A stretch of 40,260 nucleotides of DNA from Bacillota bacterium (GTDB lineage: Bacteria > Bacillota > Limnochordia > DTU087). Below are positions 27,873 to 37,370 of this stretch, piece after piece. The DNA lies in assembly GCA_012839845.1 (NCBI GenBank), contig DUMM01000124.1, positions 1-40,260 on the forward strand. The letters are read 5' to 3'. The notes under the pieces were generated by a model. That model was given only the letters and a program-made list of their open reading frames with translations, had not been told where the DNA came from and ran no database searches. Both the position numbers and the translations under genes were made by a program. Within the stretch, counting starts at the first letter, position 1; every line of letters begins with the position of its first letter.

Positions 27873-29504
27873 TTAGTTTTCTTTGCTCCCAGCCTCGCCT
27901 TTTCCTTCACCTTCATCCTCATCGCCTGTCTCGATATTCCGCACCGAAGCCTCCAGATTGCTGGCGGTAACCGCTAACAGCTGCGAGGTGTTGCTGACCT
28001 CCTGTACTGTGGCCGACTGCTGCTGCGTAGCCGCTGCAATTTCTTCACTTCCGGCAGCTAGGCCTTCAGCAGCCCCCGCGATGGCCTGAATCTTGGAGCT
28101 CATAGTATCGATGGATTCGATGATCTGCCTCAGAAGCTCGGCGGCGTTCTCCACAGCACTGGCACCGTCAGCCACTGCCCGACTGCCCCGCTCCATGCTC
28201 TCCAATGTCTCATCGGACCGCTTAGCCACTCGAGAGATCAGCGCGGCGATCTCACCGGAAGCTTTGCTGGACCTTTCAGCCAGCCGCCGGACTTCCTCAG
28301 CCACTACTGCAAATCCCCGGCCCTGTTCACCAGCTCTAGCAGCTTCAATGGCAGCGTTCAGGGCCAGCAGGTTGATCTGATCGGCGATATCCGCGATGGT
28401 AGCGGTAATCGACTCTATCTTGCTGGTCTCCTGGTTCAGATCCCGCACCGAGTCAGCCAGCTGACCAACCACTGCCTCGATTTCGTCCATATGCTGCAGC
28501 ACATCATCCAGCTTTGCTGATCCCTCCCGGCCGGAGTTGGCGATGGATTCTGCGTTCTTGGCCATCTCGTTGGCATCGAAGCTCACCTGCTGCACGTGAG
28601 CGGCAAATTCCGATGCTGCCGAAGCCACTTCCTGGGTGGACGCAGTGATCTCATCCATTGCTCTGGCAACTTGGTGGCTGGTGTGGTTAATGCTCAGGGC
28701 CGACCGGCGGGCTTCAGCGACAATGCGCCGCACATGGGCAACAAACTCGTTGATGGCATCGGCCATTTTTTCACACTCATCCCCCGACTTGATGGATACC
28801 GAGCCAGTCAAGTCTCCACGGGACACTCTTTCTGCTAGGCCTAAGACGGCCTGCAGGGTGCGGTGAATACCCCTGGTAAAGCGCAGAACAAGGAGAATGC
28901 TGACCCCGAGGGAGATCAAGATAGCCGTCCAAAGGATCCTGGTAGTCTGAGCCTCCATCCTCTCTGCAGCCTTAACAGTGGCGGAAGCTGCTGACTGGGC
29001 ATCGACTCTCACATCTGCCAGTATTTGACGCACTTGGTTGAGGTTGGGTAACACTTTGGTCTGGTAATCAACGAGGATACCCTGCAGGGAGACACCGCTG
29101 TCCCTCAGTGCTAGGACTTCTCTTGCTCCTTGATGAAGCCGCTGGTGGGGAGTTTCCAGGCTGGCGATCTTCTTCTGCATGTTTTGGGGGAGCTGTAGGT
29201 ATTCGTCAGAGCCAACATAAGAGTAGAACCACCTGCCCAGGTTGCAGGCAGTGGGATCGAGCTGACCGGCGAACGGTTCTCCCAGGAGAATAGCGGTTAG
29301 GAGATCCACATCCCAAGCCAGATGATCAATTTCCCGCTCTGCCATAAAAGTGGCCAATTTCTCCTGGTCAATGGCTTGCCAATGCGCTGTCTTCCAGTTG
29401 TTCATCAACCGGAAAACAACACCGGTGCCAAAGAGCATTAGTGCGATTATAATACCAAAAGTGATCAGAAGCTTGCCTCTCATGGACGATAATCTGATTT
29501 TCAT
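27873..29504 (-). CDS. Methyl-accepting chemotaxis protein with CZB-like sensor segment
   Basis: TM1, HAMP region, signalling tip [48 protein letters not shown]-terminal DHLAW...[11 protein letters not shown]...HQRLHQGA. Start at ATG 29504 (AGGAAGG upstream). Confidence 0.93.
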   Translation of the reverse strand: MKIRLSSMRGKLLITFGIIIALMLFGTGVVFRLMNNWKTAHWQAIDQEKLATFMAEREIDHLAWDVDLLTAILLGEPFAGQLDPTACNLGRWFYSYVGSDEYLQLPQNMQKKIASLETPHQRLHQGAREVLALRDSGVSLQGILVDYQTKVLPNLNQVRQILADVRVDAQSAASATVKAAERMEAQTTRILWTAILISLGVSILLVLRFTRGIHRTLQAVLGLAERVSRGDLTGSVSIKSGDECEKMADAINEFVAHVRRIVAEARRSALSINHTSHQVARAMDEITASTQEVASAASEFAAHVQQVSFDANEMAKNAESIANSGREGSAKLDDVLQHMDEIEAVVGQLADSVRDLNQETSKIESITATIADIADQINLLALNAAIEAARAGEQGRGFAVVAEEVRRLAERSSKASGEIAALISRVAKRSDETLESMERGSRAVADGASAVENAAELLRQIIESIDTMSSKIQAIAGAAEGLAAGSEEIAAATQQQSATVQEVSNTSQLLAVTASNLEASVRNIETGDEDEGEGKGEAGSKEN

Positions 29505-29718
29505 GGCTAACCTTCCTAACCTCCTCACCAGTAAGAACCATCCTTGCACTTTTATACCCACAGAATTTAGAGTTTAATCGCAGGGCTTTGGAGAAATTGT
29601 TCGACCTGCAGTCTGCAAAGCAAGGCACTGTCATTCCACTACCGCATTAGGGGCATCAGCCTTGGGGCATACTGTGTTTATCGGCATAGAGTATTGGTGG
29701 AACCAAGGGTGATATGCG

Positions 29719-30771
29719 GTGGCAGACTTTCTCCAACAAGAACCCCATCAACCGCCGTTTCCACTGAACTTGCCCAAGTACCGTTTTGCCATCTACGGAT
29801 GTATCGCTGTTACTCTTGGACCGCTTACTCTGTGGTTCTTGAGGCGGATACTACCGGGCCGGTCAGTCTTACTGCCCCTAAGGAGTCTGGAATTTGGGCC
29901 GCTCCTGGCAGCTTCGATGCTCCTTGTCATCTCCTGGTCGGCGCGGGTTTTGCGAATATGGTGTCTAATCCAACCGTCAGCAAAGAGTGTTTCCCCCATG
30001 GATTTCGTCAAGACGTATCTGGCAGGGGTATTTGTCTCCCACATCACCCCCGGTGCCGTGGGGGGATTTCCTCTTTTCCTCTTCCTGCTCCATCAGCAGG
30101 GCGTGCCGGCCGCCAAATCCTTAGCCGCCAACCTCATAGACTCTCTCAACACCGGTGTGACCCTCGGGCTGCTCCTGGCAGCAGGGGCTGTCTTTTTCCA
30201 TGTTCATGGAGCTGCCGCCGGCAATTGGCTGCCGGCGGCAGCAATAGGGACCACGATCATGATTGTACCAGCGCTGTCCTTACTTCTTTTCGCCGGTAAG
30301 ATTTCACAGGCAGCCGCTGAGTTCCGTCGGAAGGACCTTGGTCAAAGGAGAAGAACGGCTCTTCTGGCAGCTCGGATTGCGGGGGAAATCGAGAGATTCG
30401 AAGCAGCCGTCAGCGAATTCTGGCGCGACCATCGGCCGCTTCTCCTGACCAACTTACTCCTCAACATCCTCTACTGGACTGCTTATCTTTCCACAGCCCC
30501 TCTGCTTCTCAATGCCGTGGGTGGCAGGGCTCCCTGGCCGGTGATGATGGGAAACCAGCTTGCTATCCAATTTGCACAATATTTAATTCCCACCCCAGGA
30601 GCCTCCGGAGGAGCGGAGGTGGCTATGGCCCTATTGGTGCGAAGATTTATTGCCCATGATCGACTCGTGACATTTCTATTCCTATGGAGAATCTACACCT
30701 ATTATATTAGCTTACTCGGGTCAAGTCTGACTATACCGTGGGCGATGAACCTTGTGCGAAAGTATCAGTAG
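29719..30771 (+). CDS. Lysylphosphatidylglycerol synthase TM region/UPF0104-like membrane protein (flippase-like)
   Basis: Multi-TM; KSVSPMDFVKTYLAGVFVSHITPGAVGGFPLFLFLLHQQGVPAAKSLAANLIDSL; LAIQFAQYLIPTPGASGGAEVAMALLVRRFI; RIYTYYISLL. GTG start. Confidence 0.85.
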   Translation: MADFLQQEPHQPPFPLNLPKYRFAIYGCIAVTLGPLTLWFLRRILPGRSVLLPLRSLEFGPLLAASMLLVISWSARVLRIWCLIQPSAKSVSPMDFVKTYLAGVFVSHITPGAVGGFPLFLFLLHQQGVPAAKSLAANLIDSLNTGVTLGLLLAAGAVFFHVHGAAAGNWLPAAAIGTTIMIVPALSLLLFAGKISQAAAEFRRKDLGQRRRTALLAARIAGEIERFEAAVSEFWRDHRPLLLTNLLLNILYWTAYLSTAPLLLNAVGGRAPWPVMMGNQLAIQFAQYLIPTPGASGGAEVAMALLVRRFIAHDRLVTFLFLWRIYTYYISLLGSSLTIPWAMNLVRKYQ

Positions 30772-31757
30772 CCATCGAGGGGCCAAGTGACCAATCTAGA
30801 TGCGGCACGATCCCCACCGGTGATGCCGTGAAATAGTTCACTGACATTGCTTGTACCTAGTCTTTTCAAGAGCCCGTCATTGTTTGTCCTGATCATAAGG
30901 CCGTGCTGCGCCTCCAGTGTGGCAGAAAAATCGGAAGCGATTGCCGTCGGGAAAACCGCTTCAACAGGCTCGCCGTTTCCTAGACTCCAAACGGCGTGCT
31001 GAATCAACTTCCGAAAGCTGAGGGCTTCATCGTCTCTGCAGGCAAAATCGCTGACAACGAGAGTATCGCTGCCCGCGTCCTTGGCTGCAGCAAGATAAGC
31101 TTGGATTTCCCCAGCCTCCACCAGTACCCAACCCCGCCCCCGCCCCTTGACAAACCACCAGCGGGATATTTCAGTCCTCACCCAGTCCTGCCAGTACTCC
31201 TGCTGGTCCCGGACGATCGGCCCGTTTAGCCGGCTGGAATAATGGTGATACAAATCCATCACCTGCTGGGCCTCCTGGGGATTCTGAAGATCCAGCAAAC
31301 GGACATCCGGACTTCTCTGCGGGAGAACTTGCGCACGCTTCCAATAGACGGGTACCTCTTCCCAGCCGAAACGGCTGTAGTGTCTAGGGCTTCCGGTGAA
31401 GAGCATAGAAAAGTCCATACCCTCTGCTTCCATGTAATCAATGGCCATCTCCAGCAGCCTTCCAGATAACCCCCGGCGCCGGTAGGGTTCTTTTGTGCTT
31501 ACCTCTCCGATGCCGCCCATGGTAAATACCTCGCCGGCTAGGTAGATGCGGCGGTGAAACACACGAACCGTACTCAGGATTTCCCCGTCTTCCACTGCCA
31601 CGAAGATTCCCCGGCGCTCCCGCCAAGGATCGTTATACCAGTGATTCATGAAATACTGCCTAGAGGCTTCGAAATGGTTGTATTGGTTAAAGACCAGGGC
31701 ACAGTGGTCAAACCACGCATTCATTTCCCATTCATTGAGAGAGCGAAACTCTACCAA
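30765..31757 (-). CDS. GNAT family N-acetyltransferase (Eis-like architecture)
   Basis: FVAVEDGEILSTVRVFHRRIYLAGEVFTMGGIGEVSTKEPYRRRGLSGRLLEMAIDYMEAEGMDFSMLFTGSPRHYSRFGWEEVP. Confidence 0.88.
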   Translation of the reverse strand: MVEFRSLNEWEMNAWFDHCALVFNQYNHFEASRQYFMNHWYNDPWRERRGIFVAVEDGEILSTVRVFHRRIYLAGEVFTMGGIGEVSTKEPYRRRGLSGRLLEMAIDYMEAEGMDFSMLFTGSPRHYSRFGWEEVPVYWKRAQVLPQRSPDVRLLDLQNPQEAQQVMDLYHHYSSRLNGPIVRDQQEYWQDWVRTEISRWWFVKGRGRGWVLVEAGEIQAYLAAAKDAGSDTLVVSDFACRDDEALSFRKLIQHAVWSLGNGEPVEAVFPTAIASDFSATLEAQHGLMIRTNNDGLLKRLGTSNVSELFHGITGGDRAASRLVTWPLDGY

Positions 31758-31778
31758 TGGGACTCCCCCCTACCACAT

Positions 31779-31813
31779 AAAAAGGACCGAACCCGGCCCG
31801 GGTTCAGTCCTTC
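31779..31813 (-). terminator. Intrinsic terminator downstream of the CCDD-tailed oxidoreductase gene
   Basis: Minus strand AAGGACTGAACCCGGGCCGGGTTCGGTCCTTTTTATG: long stem plus T-tract. Confidence 0.8.
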
Positions 31814-31830
31814 ACTGATACAGGGTCTAA

Positions 31831-33003
31831 TTAGGCATCACAGCAGTCCTTGTCATCGCTGCAGCATTCTTCATCATCACAGCATTCTTCATCGTCGCAG
31901 CATGCATCATCACAGCATGCATCATCAAAGTATACCGGCTTGCCAGTCTTGGCCGATTCGTAGATTGCCTCCAAGATCTGAGTGACAACATAAGCCTCCC
32001 TAGGCTTGACCAGCGGTTCAGTGTCATTGACAATGCAGTCAATGAAATGCTTGGCCTCGGCAAAACCGGCATCCTGATGCCTGGCCTCGTAGAAGGCTAC
32101 TCCCTGGCCGTACAAATCAGGCTTGGTTGTGTAGAGCTTGCTGAACTTCTCGCCGTTGATCCTCAAGCCGTCGAACATGTCAGCCCCTGCCTTCGTGCCG
32201 CAGAGAACACACATGGCTTCTCCTATCTGCAGTGTATTCAGAGCCCAGCTGGCCTCCAAAATCACCGTCATGCCGTTCTCGAACTGAATGAAACCGAAGG
32301 CAGAGTCCTCAGTGGTGAATTCCTTAGGATCCCAGGGACCCCAGGGGTTGGCTGCATTTTCTGTATCCGCCAGCTTCCTAAAGGTCACGCCCATAACGCT
32401 CTTCGGTTTGTAGTTGTTGGTGAGCCAGAGGGTGAGATCCAGAGCATGAGTGCCGATGTCGATGAGAGGACCGCCGCCCTGCCGCTCAGCATTTAAGAAA
32501 ATGCCCCAGGTCGGCACACCCCGGCGCCGGACGGCTAAAGCCTTGGCGAAATATATCTCGCCTAATTCGCCGGCATCGCACAGCTTCTTGAGGTACTGGG
32601 AATCAGGGCGAAAACGGTTCTGGTACCCTATGGTGAGCTTCTTGCCGGTCCGTTCCGCTGCTTCTACCATGGCCAGAGCCTGCTCAGAGTTGATGGCCAT
32701 GGGTTTCTCACACATGACGTGCTTGCCTGCTTCCAATGCTGCTACAGTCATCTCGGAATGCACATCATTGGGGGTTAGCACGTAGACAACATCGAGATCG
32801 TCCAGGGCGACAAGATCCCGGTAATCGGTGAAGACCTTGGCATCAGGAGTCCCGTATTGCTGAGCGCCTTTCTCTGCTCTTTCTTTGATGATGTCACAGA
32901 AAGCGACCATTTCTACATTGTCAAGTTTGGCTAAGCTAGGCATATGTTTGCCGTTAGCAATGCCGCCCACTCCAATTATACCGACCCTCAGTTTCTTGCT
33001 CAT
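31831..33003 (-). CDS. Gfo/Idh/MocA family oxidoreductase with Cys/Asp-rich C-terminal tail
   Basis: MSKKLRVGIIGVGGIANGKHMPSLAKLDNVEMVAFCDI, VYVLTPNDVHSEMTVAALEAGKHVMCEKPMAINSEQA, GGGPLIDIGTHALDLTLWL; ends in YFDDACCDDACCDDEECCDDEECCSDDKDCCDA. GGGAGGT RBS before ATG 33003. Confidence 0.94.
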   Translation of the reverse strand: MSKKLRVGIIGVGGIANGKHMPSLAKLDNVEMVAFCDIIKERAEKGAQQYGTPDAKVFTDYRDLVALDDLDVVYVLTPNDVHSEMTVAALEAGKHVMCEKPMAINSEQALAMVEAAERTGKKLTIGYQNRFRPDSQYLKKLCDAGELGEIYFAKALAVRRRGVPTWGIFLNAERQGGGPLIDIGTHALDLTLWLTNNYKPKSVMGVTFRKLADTENAANPWGPWDPKEFTTEDSAFGFIQFENGMTVILEASWALNTLQIGEAMCVLCGTKAGADMFDGLRINGEKFSKLYTTKPDLYGQGVAFYEARHQDAGFAEAKHFIDCIVNDTEPLVKPREAYVVTQILEAIYESAKTGKPVYFDDACCDDACCDDEECCDDEECCSDDKDCCDA

Positions 33004-33210
33004 TCCTGTACCTCCCCGCATTCTTATTAGCTGATAATTTTGATTGTTATACTTTGCCGTATTCTACAACTATGTTTCGCCACAGGGACAGAAGTTCCTC
33101 TTTATGGGAAGACTGCAAACTGCATCCGTTTTTGAATTCACGTTTACGCTGAAGGAGCGAAAGAGACTCTTCCCAGCAGCTGTCTGAAAGGCGCTTTTTC
33201 GACAGTCTGA

Positions 33211-33232
33211 AGGGCTGCCCGCAGGCAGCCCT
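33211..33232. other. Perfect hairpin downstream of the VWA gene
   Basis: AGGGCTGCC-CGCA-GGCAGCCCT; no clear T-tract on the minus strand. Confidence 0.6.
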
Positions 33233-33296
33233 AAGTCACCTTTGGTATCCAGCTGTTGTACCAGTGTCTGTTGTGCAGCCCGTTGCCGCAGCTCAA

Positions 33297-35636
33297 CTAA
33301 TCTTCGATCCGCCATTCCCATTCCCAATCGGCACTGTCACCCCATTCTTCGTAAGTCTCCCAGTCTTCCCGCAGATCTAGTACGATACCTCTACGGGTGA
33401 CAGTACCGGGCTCAACGGTGATTTCAAGCCTCTGTTCCCGACCATAGCCATCGGTGATCCGCATCTGGTATTTGCCTTCCCTTACTTCGCCCCGCCATAT
33501 TCCTTTAGCATCATCATACTCCAAATCACAGACATAGGTATCATATTCGCCCCACTGGCTGAATTCACCCACGGCGAACAGCATCACCCGCAGCCAGTCA
33601 TATCCTTCAGCTCCAGTCAGATCAACCTCAACGCGGCCTAACCCGCCCAGCTCAATTGTTTTTTGCGTGATTGCACCACTCTTAACCTCAATCCCGAGCA
33701 GCTCTTGGTCTCGGAACCCATCTCCTAAATTAATGACTTTAACGTCATATGTTCCTGCCTTGAGCACACCTTCGTAGACCGCCTGGGCCACTTGCTCAAA
33801 ATTAGCTACCCAAGCGTCGGGGTCGAACCCGGCACCGGCTTCGTAGACTATAACCAAGGGGCTGCCGGCTGTATGAGGCCTGCCATCGGAGCTAAGTCTT
33901 ATTTGCAGCTTGCCTGCTGCGCCGACCTCGATAATCGTCTCTGTGACCTCTCCTCCGACGATCTCGATGTCAAATCTTTCCTCATCAGGATAGCCGGCTC
34001 CCAGTTGGATTATCCGCAGATCATACTTGCCGTACCTAAGCTGCCTTTCGCAAACACCTTGAGCTACCATTTCTAGGTTAGCCACCCAAGCCTCGCTGTC
34101 GAACCCGGCACCCGCCTTGTAGACTGTAACCAGCGGTTGGCCGGCTACATGGGGCTTACCGTCTGCGGTGACTATCACCCGCAGTTTTCCTTCGGCTGCA
34201 AAGGGGACTGGTATCTGCTTGACTTCCCCGCCTGCCACCTCTACCTTGTCTAGGCGCCGCACCTGAGGCGGAGTACCTAGGTATTCGCAGCGAATCCCGT
34301 AAACGCCGCCCTTGACAACGGCGGTCAGCTTGCCGTTTTCATCGGCAAAACCTGCTTCAACGCCGGTACTATCGATGTACCAGGCACGCACCTTATCCGT
34401 CGGCACTGGTTCACCATCGAAGGTGGGCACCAGGACAATCTTTGCAGGCGCATCGATTGTCAGAGTGAGATCTGTGGTTTCTCCGGGACTCACATCGACT
34501 TCAGCCAGTTGACTTCTATTACCCTGGTACACCGCCTGAACCCCGTAGAAACCTGATGGAATCACTGCAGTTAAGAAATCACCTCTGGAGGCCAGCGGCA
34601 GCTGACGCTGGTCATCCCGCGCCCATGCCTCCGCCTGAGCTGTCACATCTCGGTTGCCTGACAAGACTCTAACCCGCAGGGTACCCAGCAAGTCGTCAAG
34701 TTTAACTGTCACTGAAGTTGTCTGTCCCTGCTCCAGCCTGATACCAGCTACCGATTTCTCAACTGGAACTGCGCCGAGATAAGTAACCTTTAGGTCCACT
34801 GTTCCTGCATCCCCGGAATAACGAAAGACTTGATTGCCGACATCAAAGACGGCAGCTGTGGTTGTATCCCTTATAACCTCCAGCCGGCAGTCGGCCGTGA
34901 TATCACTGTCCCGGTAAGTCACTTTGACCTGCAGGTTGGCCGGCCGAACCTCCGGTTCTTGCACAACCTCCTTCATGATCGAGCCCAATGCTTCACTCAA
35001 GCTTTTTCTGTCCTTAGCGCTGTAGTATGTACCGATACAGCGTACTTTGGCTTCCTCAGATGCTGTCATCGCGAATCCAACCACATAGGGCTTGTAAATA
35101 ATCCCTTCAGCCTGTAAGGCTGCAGAGACCAGACAAGGGTTGCCGCCGCAGCTTTCCTCGCCATCAGTGATCAAGACAATGACATTGCGGCTGTCTTTGC
35201 TGGGAAAATCTAGCGCGGCAAGCTCCAGGGAATAAGCAATAGGCGTCTTGCCCCTCGGTCTTAGAGAACGGACAATCTCAATGATCTTTGCCCTTGCCTC
35301 AGCCACCGGCGTGAAGTCCTGCATCAAGACAGTATCATCGCATTGCGTATTCCTTGCTCCATACACCCGAAGCCCGATCTCTAAGTCAGGCCGGTCCTCC
35401 AAATTCTGGATTAAGTCGATCATAACCTCTTTAGCCACATCCATGCGGGTCTTGTTTCTTTCTGCCTGTTCGTTCATGCTGAAAGACGAATCAAGAATGA
35501 ACTCTATATAGGTTTTTTCTGTTTCAGACGCAGCCGTACCGCCTATCCCCACCAGCAGTGTGACCATTGTCAATACAAGAGACAACAGCAGTATTCTCTT
35601 AAAGAAAGGTGCGGGTCTTATCATTTTAGCTTTCAT
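33297..35636 (-). CDS. Secreted von Willebrand factor A domain protein with C-terminal beta-rich repeats
   Basis: Signal peptide-like FFKRILLLSLVLTMVTLLVGIGGTAAS; MIDAS IEFILDSSFSMNEQ; NVIVLITDGEESCGGNPC; two internal homologous ~90-aa repeats near the C-terminus. Exact start uncertain (35636 or 35624). Confidence 0.9.
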   Translation of the reverse strand: MKAKMIRPAPFFKRILLLSLVLTMVTLLVGIGGTAASETEKTYIEFILDSSFSMNEQAERNKTRMDVAKEVMIDLIQNLEDRPDLEIGLRVYGARNTQCDDTVLMQDFTPVAEARAKIIEIVRSLRPRGKTPIAYSLELAALDFPSKDSRNVIVLITDGEESCGGNPCLVSAALQAEGIIYKPYVVGFAMTASEEAKVRCIGTYYSAKDRKSLSEALGSIMKEVVQEPEVRPANLQVKVTYRDSDITADCRLEVIRDTTTAAVFDVGNQVFRYSGDAGTVDLKVTYLGAVPVEKSVAGIRLEQGQTTSVTVKLDDLLGTLRVRVLSGNRDVTAQAEAWARDDQRQLPLASRGDFLTAVIPSGFYGVQAVYQGNRSQLAEVDVSPGETTDLTLTIDAPAKIVLVPTFDGEPVPTDKVRAWYIDSTGVEAGFADENGKLTAVVKGGVYGIRCEYLGTPPQVRRLDKVEVAGGEVKQIPVPFAAEGKLRVIVTADGKPHVAGQPLVTVYKAGAGFDSEAWVANLEMVAQGVCERQLRYGKYDLRIIQLGAGYPDEERFDIEIVGGEVTETIIEVGAAGKLQIRLSSDGRPHTAGSPLVIVYEAGAGFDPDAWVANFEQVAQAVYEGVLKAGTYDVKVINLGDGFRDQELLGIEVKSGAITQKTIELGGLGRVEVDLTGAEGYDWLRVMLFAVGEFSQWGEYDTYVCDLEYDDAKGIWRGEVREGKYQMRITDGYGREQRLEITVEPGTVTRRGIVLDLREDWETYEEWGDSADWEWEWRIED

Positions 35637-35997
35637 CCTTTCAGTTTTCTCCTCTAGCTGCGAACAATAACTGAAGTTCCCTTCTCCACCTCCTTATTAG
35701 GCCACACTAAGCCGGTGGAGTGGTCACAGCCCTCCCGCCACCTGGATAGTCTGCCGGTTTACTTCTTTTTCCTGCTTCAAGAATACTCCTAGCGGGTCAA
35801 TAAGTAAAGAACTGCATGACTTTTCCCTATAGTAATGACAACGACATCTTCGCCCTATTTAGCTGCATGCAGTCTGAGCAGTGGAAGAGAGCAACTGCTG
35901 CCCAGACTAGAGCTCCTGCCGCCCAGCCCATAGTTTATTTATTCTGTGAAGTGGAAACTATTAGACAGGACGAAGTAATCTAGCAGGAGGGATTGAT

Positions 35998-37089
35998 GTG
36001 GACAAGATATTAGCTGCTCCCGGCAGATACGTACAGGGTCCGGGAACACTAGAGCGGTTGGCAGAGTACGCAGGCAAGCTCGGCGATAGGCCGCTGGTTA
36101 TCGTAGACAAGAATGTCTTGGCCTTCTTGGAAGATAGGCTGAGGGAGGTAATGGCCGGTCAACTAGATCCAATAATGGAACCCTTCAGAGGGGAAACATC
36201 CCGTCAGGAAGTCATGCGGCTGCAGGAGTTGGGTGCCGGCAAAGCCAATGTGGTCATTGGCGTTGGCGGAGGCAAGACTATAGATACCGCTAAAGCTGTT
36301 GCTTATTACCTAAAGGTCCCCGTAGCAGTAGTTCCAACCATTGCAGCCACTGATGCTCCCACCAGTGCCTTATCGGTGCTGTACACAGAAGACGGCGTTT
36401 TCGATGAATATCTGCTTTTGCCCAGCAATCCCGACCTGGTGTTGGTAGACACGAAAATAATCGCCGCAGCGCCGGCCCGTTTTCTTTCAAGCGGGATGGG
36501 AGACGCCCTAGCAACCTACTTCGAAGCCGAAGCATGTGCCCAGTCCAATGCATCAGCTACAGCCGGAGGCGTCCAGACGCTGGCAGCTCGACAGCTGGCC
36601 CGTCTCTGTTACGAAACGCTGATGGAATACGGTGAACAGGCTTTGTGGGCCGCTGAACGCCATGTAATCACACCTGCGCTGGAGTATATAGTTGAGGCCA
36701 ATACCCTCTTGTCTGGGCTCGGTTTCGAAAGCGGCGGGTTGGCGGCCGCCCATGCCATCCACAATGGATTCACAGCACTAGAGGAAACCCATGCGGTTTT
36801 CCATGGAGAAAAAGTGGCCTTCTCCACCATTGTGCAGATGGTCCTGGAGGGCCGTTCCAGTGAGGAAATTGAAGAGGTAGTCAGCTTTTGCATCGCCGTG
36901 AATCTTCCAGTTACACTGGCTCAGCTGGGTATCAAGAAAGCAGATCCGCAAAGGCTCATGCTGGTGGGAGAGGCTGCTACCAAACCAGATGAGACTATCC
37001 ACAACATGCCCTTCCCTGTAACAGCAGAAATGGTTCGGGATGCCATCATAGCTGCAGACGCTATTGGAAGTGCTTTTCTGGGAAGCTGA
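35998..37089 (+). CDS. gldA: Glycerol dehydrogenase
   Basis: ILAAPGRYVQGPGTLERLAEYAGKLGDRPLVIVDKNV, VIGVGGGKTIDTAKAVAYYLKVPVAVVPTIAATDAPTSALSVLYTEDGVFDEYLLLPSNPDLVLVDTKIIAAAPARFLSSGMGDALATYFEA. AGGAGGG RBS before GTG 35998. Confidence 0.95.
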   Translation: MDKILAAPGRYVQGPGTLERLAEYAGKLGDRPLVIVDKNVLAFLEDRLREVMAGQLDPIMEPFRGETSRQEVMRLQELGAGKANVVIGVGGGKTIDTAKAVAYYLKVPVAVVPTIAATDAPTSALSVLYTEDGVFDEYLLLPSNPDLVLVDTKIIAAAPARFLSSGMGDALATYFEAEACAQSNASATAGGVQTLAARQLARLCYETLMEYGEQALWAAERHVITPALEYIVEANTLLSGLGFESGGLAAAHAIHNGFTALEETHAVFHGEKVAFSTIVQMVLEGRSSEEIEEVVSFCIAVNLPVTLAQLGIKKADPQRLMLVGEAATKPDETIHNMPFPVTAEMVRDAIIAADAIGSAFLGS

Positions 37090-37166
37090 AACAGCAGGCT
37101 GTGTGCCCAGGGGAGAATCGCTGAGGATGAATAAGTAGACCTGCAGGTTGAGGCATAACCTGCTCT

Positions 37167-37220
37167 GGACCATGGATAAATCCCTGCTCTCAGCAGAGAC
37201 CTGTCCTTGGTCCCTTTTTG
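37167..37220 (+). terminator. Putative intrinsic terminator downstream of gldA
   Basis: GGACCATGGA...(inner CTGCTCTCAGCAG)...TCCTTGGTCC with one mismatch, followed by CTTTTTG. Confidence 0.5.
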
Positions 37221-37370
37221 TCCTGTCCTTGAAATACTCCGCTTCATTTCTCCCTCCCGCTGTCAAGTTATAGCAAAGCTGCCGCGGAAGGATCTAGCAT
37301 CGATGCAGAGAAAAGGTTGTACTGCAAGAATTCGCAGCTGGCTTCCAGCTGCAGCGGGGTGTGTATTTGC

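Noticed and set aside
29694-30299. 201-aa plus ORF overlapping the flippase-like gene in another frame
   Set aside because: The 350-aa frame 29719-30771 has coherent TM segments and family motifs; this frame does not.
31831-31940. CRISPR-like or microsatellite interpretation of the CATCATCACAGCATGC repeats
   Set aside because: Repeats are short (15-18 bp), contiguous without spacers, and in frame inside a CDS; better explained as a peptide repeat.
32047-32496. 149-aa plus ORF opposite the Gfo/Idh/MocA gene
   Set aside because: No RBS or recognisable motif; opposite strand is a strong CDS.
37143-37220. T-box or other riboswitch upstream of the M48 protease
   Set aside because: Hairpins and a T-tract are present, but no T-box consensus (AGGGTGGNACCGCG) was found; better read as the gldA terminator.
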